This document shows positions 62,401-64,000 of a stretch of 64,000 nucleotides of DNA, piece by piece (position 1 is the stretch's first letter; every line of letters starts with the position of its first letter). The notes below the pieces were generated by a model, which worked only from the letters and a program-made list of their open reading frames with translations, did no database searches and was not told the origin of the DNA. Made by a program: the position numbers and the translations under genes. Source of the stretch: Herbidospora mongoliensis (GTDB taxonomy: Bacteria; Actinomycetota; Actinomycetes; Streptosporangiales; Streptosporangiaceae); contig NZ_BBXD01000019.1 in assembly GCF_001570545.1 (NCBI RefSeq), positions 1 to 64,000 on the forward strand. Reading direction: 5' to 3'.

Positions 62401-63151
62401 CCGCCTCGTCGAACGCACCGAGTCCAAGAGGATCGGCGCTCCGCGCCCCACCCGGGGCACCCAACGGATCTGACCGCCTGACATCGTCCAATCCATCGGT
62501 TTCGCGCGACCGACCAGGAGTGCCTAACGGATCGAACCGCCCGGCCTCGTCGAATCCGTCAGCTTCTCGCACCCGGTCGGCGTCGGCGCCCGCATGGGCA
62601 CCTCGCGACCGTCCGGGGACACCTGATGGACCAGGCCGCCCGCTCTCATCGGCACCGCGCGACCCACCCAAGCTGGACCGCTCGGCCTCGTCGAACCTGT
62701 CGGCCCGTGCCCGGCCGCTCGTACCGCCGGCTTGCGGCCCACCAGGGTCGCCAGAGGGAGCGCCCGCGTCGCCTGGTGCGGGAGGTAGCGGCGATCCCGC
62801 CAGGGGCCAGACGACCTGGTCCTGCGGCTCGCCCGGACGTGGGCCGATCGGGCCGTGGCGGCGTTCGCCCAGGGCCTCGAACGGTAATGACCCGATCACC
62901 CGCCTGGGCAGGGTCGCGTCGAGGTTGTCGGCGGGATCCGGCTCGGGCTCGTCGGGGCCGGCCGAGCCGTCATAGGGGCGTCGGCCTCGTACCGGCGGAT
63001 CTTCCGGGGTCGGGGCGGCGAAGGGGGGCAGGGCCCAGGGTGAGGTGCGGTGGCGGGGACTCTCCTCGGGGGTCGTGGCAGGGCCCGGTGGCGAGTGATG
63101 GAGCTTCGGCGGGACTTCCGGCTGCTCCTCGTCTTCGGGGGGCACGGCCAC
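59438..63151 (-). CDS. Large membrane-anchored beta-propeller-like protein
   Basis: 1237 residues. Residues 1-~475 are disordered and Pro/Gly/Arg/Asp-rich, with imperfect repeats of the type FDEAGRFDPLGTPGRSRE (about 195-300). A single transmembrane helix (about 479-502, VGLPLLVIVAVITAAVFGLFVV) is preceded by Arg-rich residues, so the tail is cytoplasmic. The outer ~730 residues are made of repeated beta units of about 45-60 residues ending in W-ts-DG-x-W (for example MWTSADGRSWAAVD, AWTSADGQAWSRV, LFTSDDGRDWRKR, IWTSGNNGANWRAI), the pattern of BNR/sialidase-like propellers. No catalytic site recognised. Likely a sensor, adhesin or wall protein. Confidence 0.8.
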   Translation of the reverse strand: MAVPPEDEEQPEVPPKLHHSPPGPATTPEESPRHRTSPWALPPFAAPTPEDPPVRGRRPYDGSAGPDEPEPDPADNLDATLPRRVIGSLPFEALGERRHGPIGPRPGEPQDQVVWPLAGSPLPPAPGDAGAPSGDPGGPQAGGTSGRARADRFDEAERSSLGGSRGADESGRPGPSGVPGRSRGAHAGADADRVREADGFDEAGRFDPLGTPGRSRETDGLDDVRRSDPLGAPGGARSADPLGLGAFDEAGRSGDSGRSRDDAAEDLGGARGAHPFGATGRSREAAGDEGGRDSGSFGDTGRLSGLAGLGGVRAAREEGLPSGVEPVYPVDPGIRNPDATPEGIYPPDPGLRQGRPSDFPPRHHRPYSTPQPPGDDERPTRRPYPDRLVASGPPREHGIRVQPAIPAEPEFVSEPEFGPGRRENDVQAGPVVRKAPPERIGKPPGGRPLRPDVLATLGPPRGGKHGRRGVRTQRRRPRVGLPLLVIVAVITAAVFGLFVVRWATAPATSGIRLAVGDGQSGDSAFQAPGLPGNGSRQVLTSVASSGSTIVAVGTDTTSAVARPLFIVSANDGKDWTLGEVNGPPGYETAPGSPGRVVGSGGKWLAVSTDPAGPEGRGMWTSADGRSWAAVDPARLGMFLESDRVTDLARTATGFVAVGSTMQPDGTAGAVAWTSADGQAWSRVETPRIGTPDMIRTVKAVVAKGDKVVALAEPGAGTATVILRSDDGGKSWLRTATALPDIRPETGALAASGDGFVLVPTGQRFGGPGVRVHCSPEGQNWTACGTIGPLSPAGSGVRGLAASGAGLAAVVESAWEEYALFTSDDGRDWRKRADLGAIPGTLRGLTITDSGRLVAGGDKRGAGDVENLPVLMTAEKGKAAQAVPLESVPGLNRLARNTSGVLAAGGAFVAVGSANGDAGIWTSGNNGANWRAINSQWLGGSGRQALSDVAYGPKGWLAVGSTMADLLVTKPLLVVSADGKGWRQGPEMSAPEGHFSLAPQTVAAGAKGYVLAGEDQTGGGVAPALWFTDDLKKFTRVGELPAGAAEVRIHDVAATDDGFVAIGGSGRAERENGVVWVSDDGLKWRAKNRVLPDDAQSAGLRHLVARDGRLIATGTALTDDGTRPFSAVSGDGGDSWEFAWLPAEAPAVVLDLTASERGIVAVGAHGTGSEVDSSVWASEDGLVWVRHGLVEDGLGGPGAQWLEAVTISGQRVIAVGRSTTSTTDNITIWRSTLSSGDA

Positions 63152-63250
63152 TTAACCTCCTCCTGTCGACCGTTCCACACATGTCTGGGAGGGACGCAAT
63201 CCCTCTGATACCCCTCCCCTAACCCACGATCACCTCCTCTCTAGTGAGAT

Positions 63251-64000
63251 TTATCCGCCCTCCACTGAAATTCCCGACTTACGTGTCAAAACCACGACAC
63301 CAACCCCAAAAACGCCAAATTGCACGATCGTTCCCACCAGGGTCTGCCAGGGCAGAGAACCCTGCTCCAGGGCCGATCCCAGACCACCGGCCGCCGCCGC
63401 GAGCCCGAACGCCGCCACGTTGTTCACCGCGTGCAGCGCGATGGCCGACTCGAGCCCGCCGGTGCGGATCGAAACCCATCCCATGAGGACGCCGAACCCG
63501 AAGGTATAGGCGATCCCGAAGTCGGTGTAGCCGTGAAAGGCTGCGAACACGGCCGACGAGATGATGATCCCCCACCACGGATTGCGCAGATACGTACCGA
63601 ATGCTTGAACCACCCAGCCACGGAACGCGTATTCCTCTGCAGCCGCTTGGAGCGGCACGAGGAGCAGGATCACCAGCAGCGGCACGAGCAGATTGGACCA
63701 GCCAGCCCAGCCGTATCCCGGAGATTCTCCCGTAGCCACCAAAGTCAGGCTCTGGGCGGCCTCCCCCAGCACGACCGCGAGGACCGCCAATGGAACGCAT
63801 CGGAAGAGCCACCGCCACCGCAGCCGTCCCGCGACCGACGAAAGGGTTCCGGGTGGGCGCCGCTGAACCAACCAGGCCGCCCCCAGCGCGATGGGGATCA
63901 GGATCGCGATCGCCACGAGCTGGAACGCCAGATCGAGGGTCGGATCCTCGAACAGCACCCGGCCGGAGGAGAACGCCGTCGGCAGGCCCCCCGCCGCGGC
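63251..64000 (-). CDS. CPBP-family intramembrane metalloprotease (partial)
   Basis: The frame is open to the right edge of the window, so the N-terminus is missing; GTG 63958 is an internal start possibility only. Several membrane helices are visible. CPBP motifs: AAAEEYAFRGWVVQAFG (EExxxR), FAAFHGYTDFG (FxxxH) and LHAVNNV (HxxxN). The family includes CaaX-type proteases and bacteriocin-immunity proteins; the substrate cannot be read. It precedes the propeller gene on the same strand, 99 nt away. Confidence 0.88.
   Translation of the reverse strand, partial: AAAGGLPTAFSSGRVLFEDPTLDLAFQLVAIAILIPIALGAAWLVQRRPPGTLSSVAGRLRWRWLFRCVPLAVLAVVLGEAAQSLTLVATGESPGYGWAGWSNLLVPLLVILLLVPLQAAAEEYAFRGWVVQAFGTYLRNPWWGIIISSAVFAAFHGYTDFGIAYTFGFGVLMGWVSIRTGGLESAIALHAVNNVAAFGLAAAAGGLGSALEQGSLPWQTLVGTIVQFGVFGVGVVVLTRKSGISVEGG

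Overview
The window is about 64 kb of high-GC DNA with GTG/TTG starts, 4-nt start/stop overlaps, WhiB, DUF3107, AdnAB, mycoredoxin and UPF0182 genes. This marks it as an actinobacterial chromosome. The content (16S leader type, vibrioferrin-like siderophore genes, orphan mycosins) fits a filamentous actinomycete such as a Streptosporangiaceae member, but the family is my inference. No phage, transposase, CRISPR or plasmid gene was seen.

Layout. 1-337 is the 5' end of a 16S rRNA gene on the minus strand with its leader and promoters. 338-2733 is gene-poor, with one small hypothetical gene (957-1367) and two strong hairpins. 2734-3055 holds two tandem initiator tRNA(fMet) genes, each with its own terminator. 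From 3113 on the window is gene-dense.

The gene order UPF0182, PDZ/Lon-like protease, DUF2342 metalloprotease, ThiF-like protein, ABC1 kinase, whiB7, uvrD2, mycoredoxin, nudC, adnB/adnA, ATL protein, moeZ, TetR, DUF3107, ferritin-like protein and DEAD-box helicase closely follows (from memory) the Mycobacterium tuberculosis Rv3193c-Rv3211 region. It is therefore a conserved actinobacterial core block. Accessory modules have been inserted into it: a fluoride riboswitch with crcB-DUF190-crcB (22227-23431), an iron-box-controlled NIS siderophore operon resembling vibrioferrin pvsABDE (24474-29776), a GH20 lipoprotein and a large TagF-like transferase (36169-40588), a duplicated membrane-protein/subtilase module in which one subtilase has lost all four catalytic residues (41369-45273), and secreted SH3-like proteins plus an NHEJ set of Ku, ligase and polymerase (47635-51409).

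Regulatory architecture is rich. whiB7 has a complete attenuation leader: an AT-rich-preceded promoter, a 79-codon uORF with a strong ribosome binding site, and an intrinsic terminator before the WhiB7 start. A DtxR/IdeR-type box precedes the siderophore operon, a fluoride aptamer precedes crcB, and several genes appear leaderless (-10 box 7 nt before the start codon).

Gene decay is visible in three places: a frameshifted, truncated methyltransferase overlapping the end of the ABC1 kinase gene (16458-16822), an ArsR-regulator tail directly after the ferritin-like gene (52714-52869), and tandem 48-bp copies of a nuclease gene end lying beyond its stop codon (56726-56848). A metallo-beta-lactamase-fold protein (57642-58358) has also lost most metal ligands. 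The right end carries a 1237-residue membrane-anchored beta-propeller-like protein and a partial CPBP-family membrane protease.
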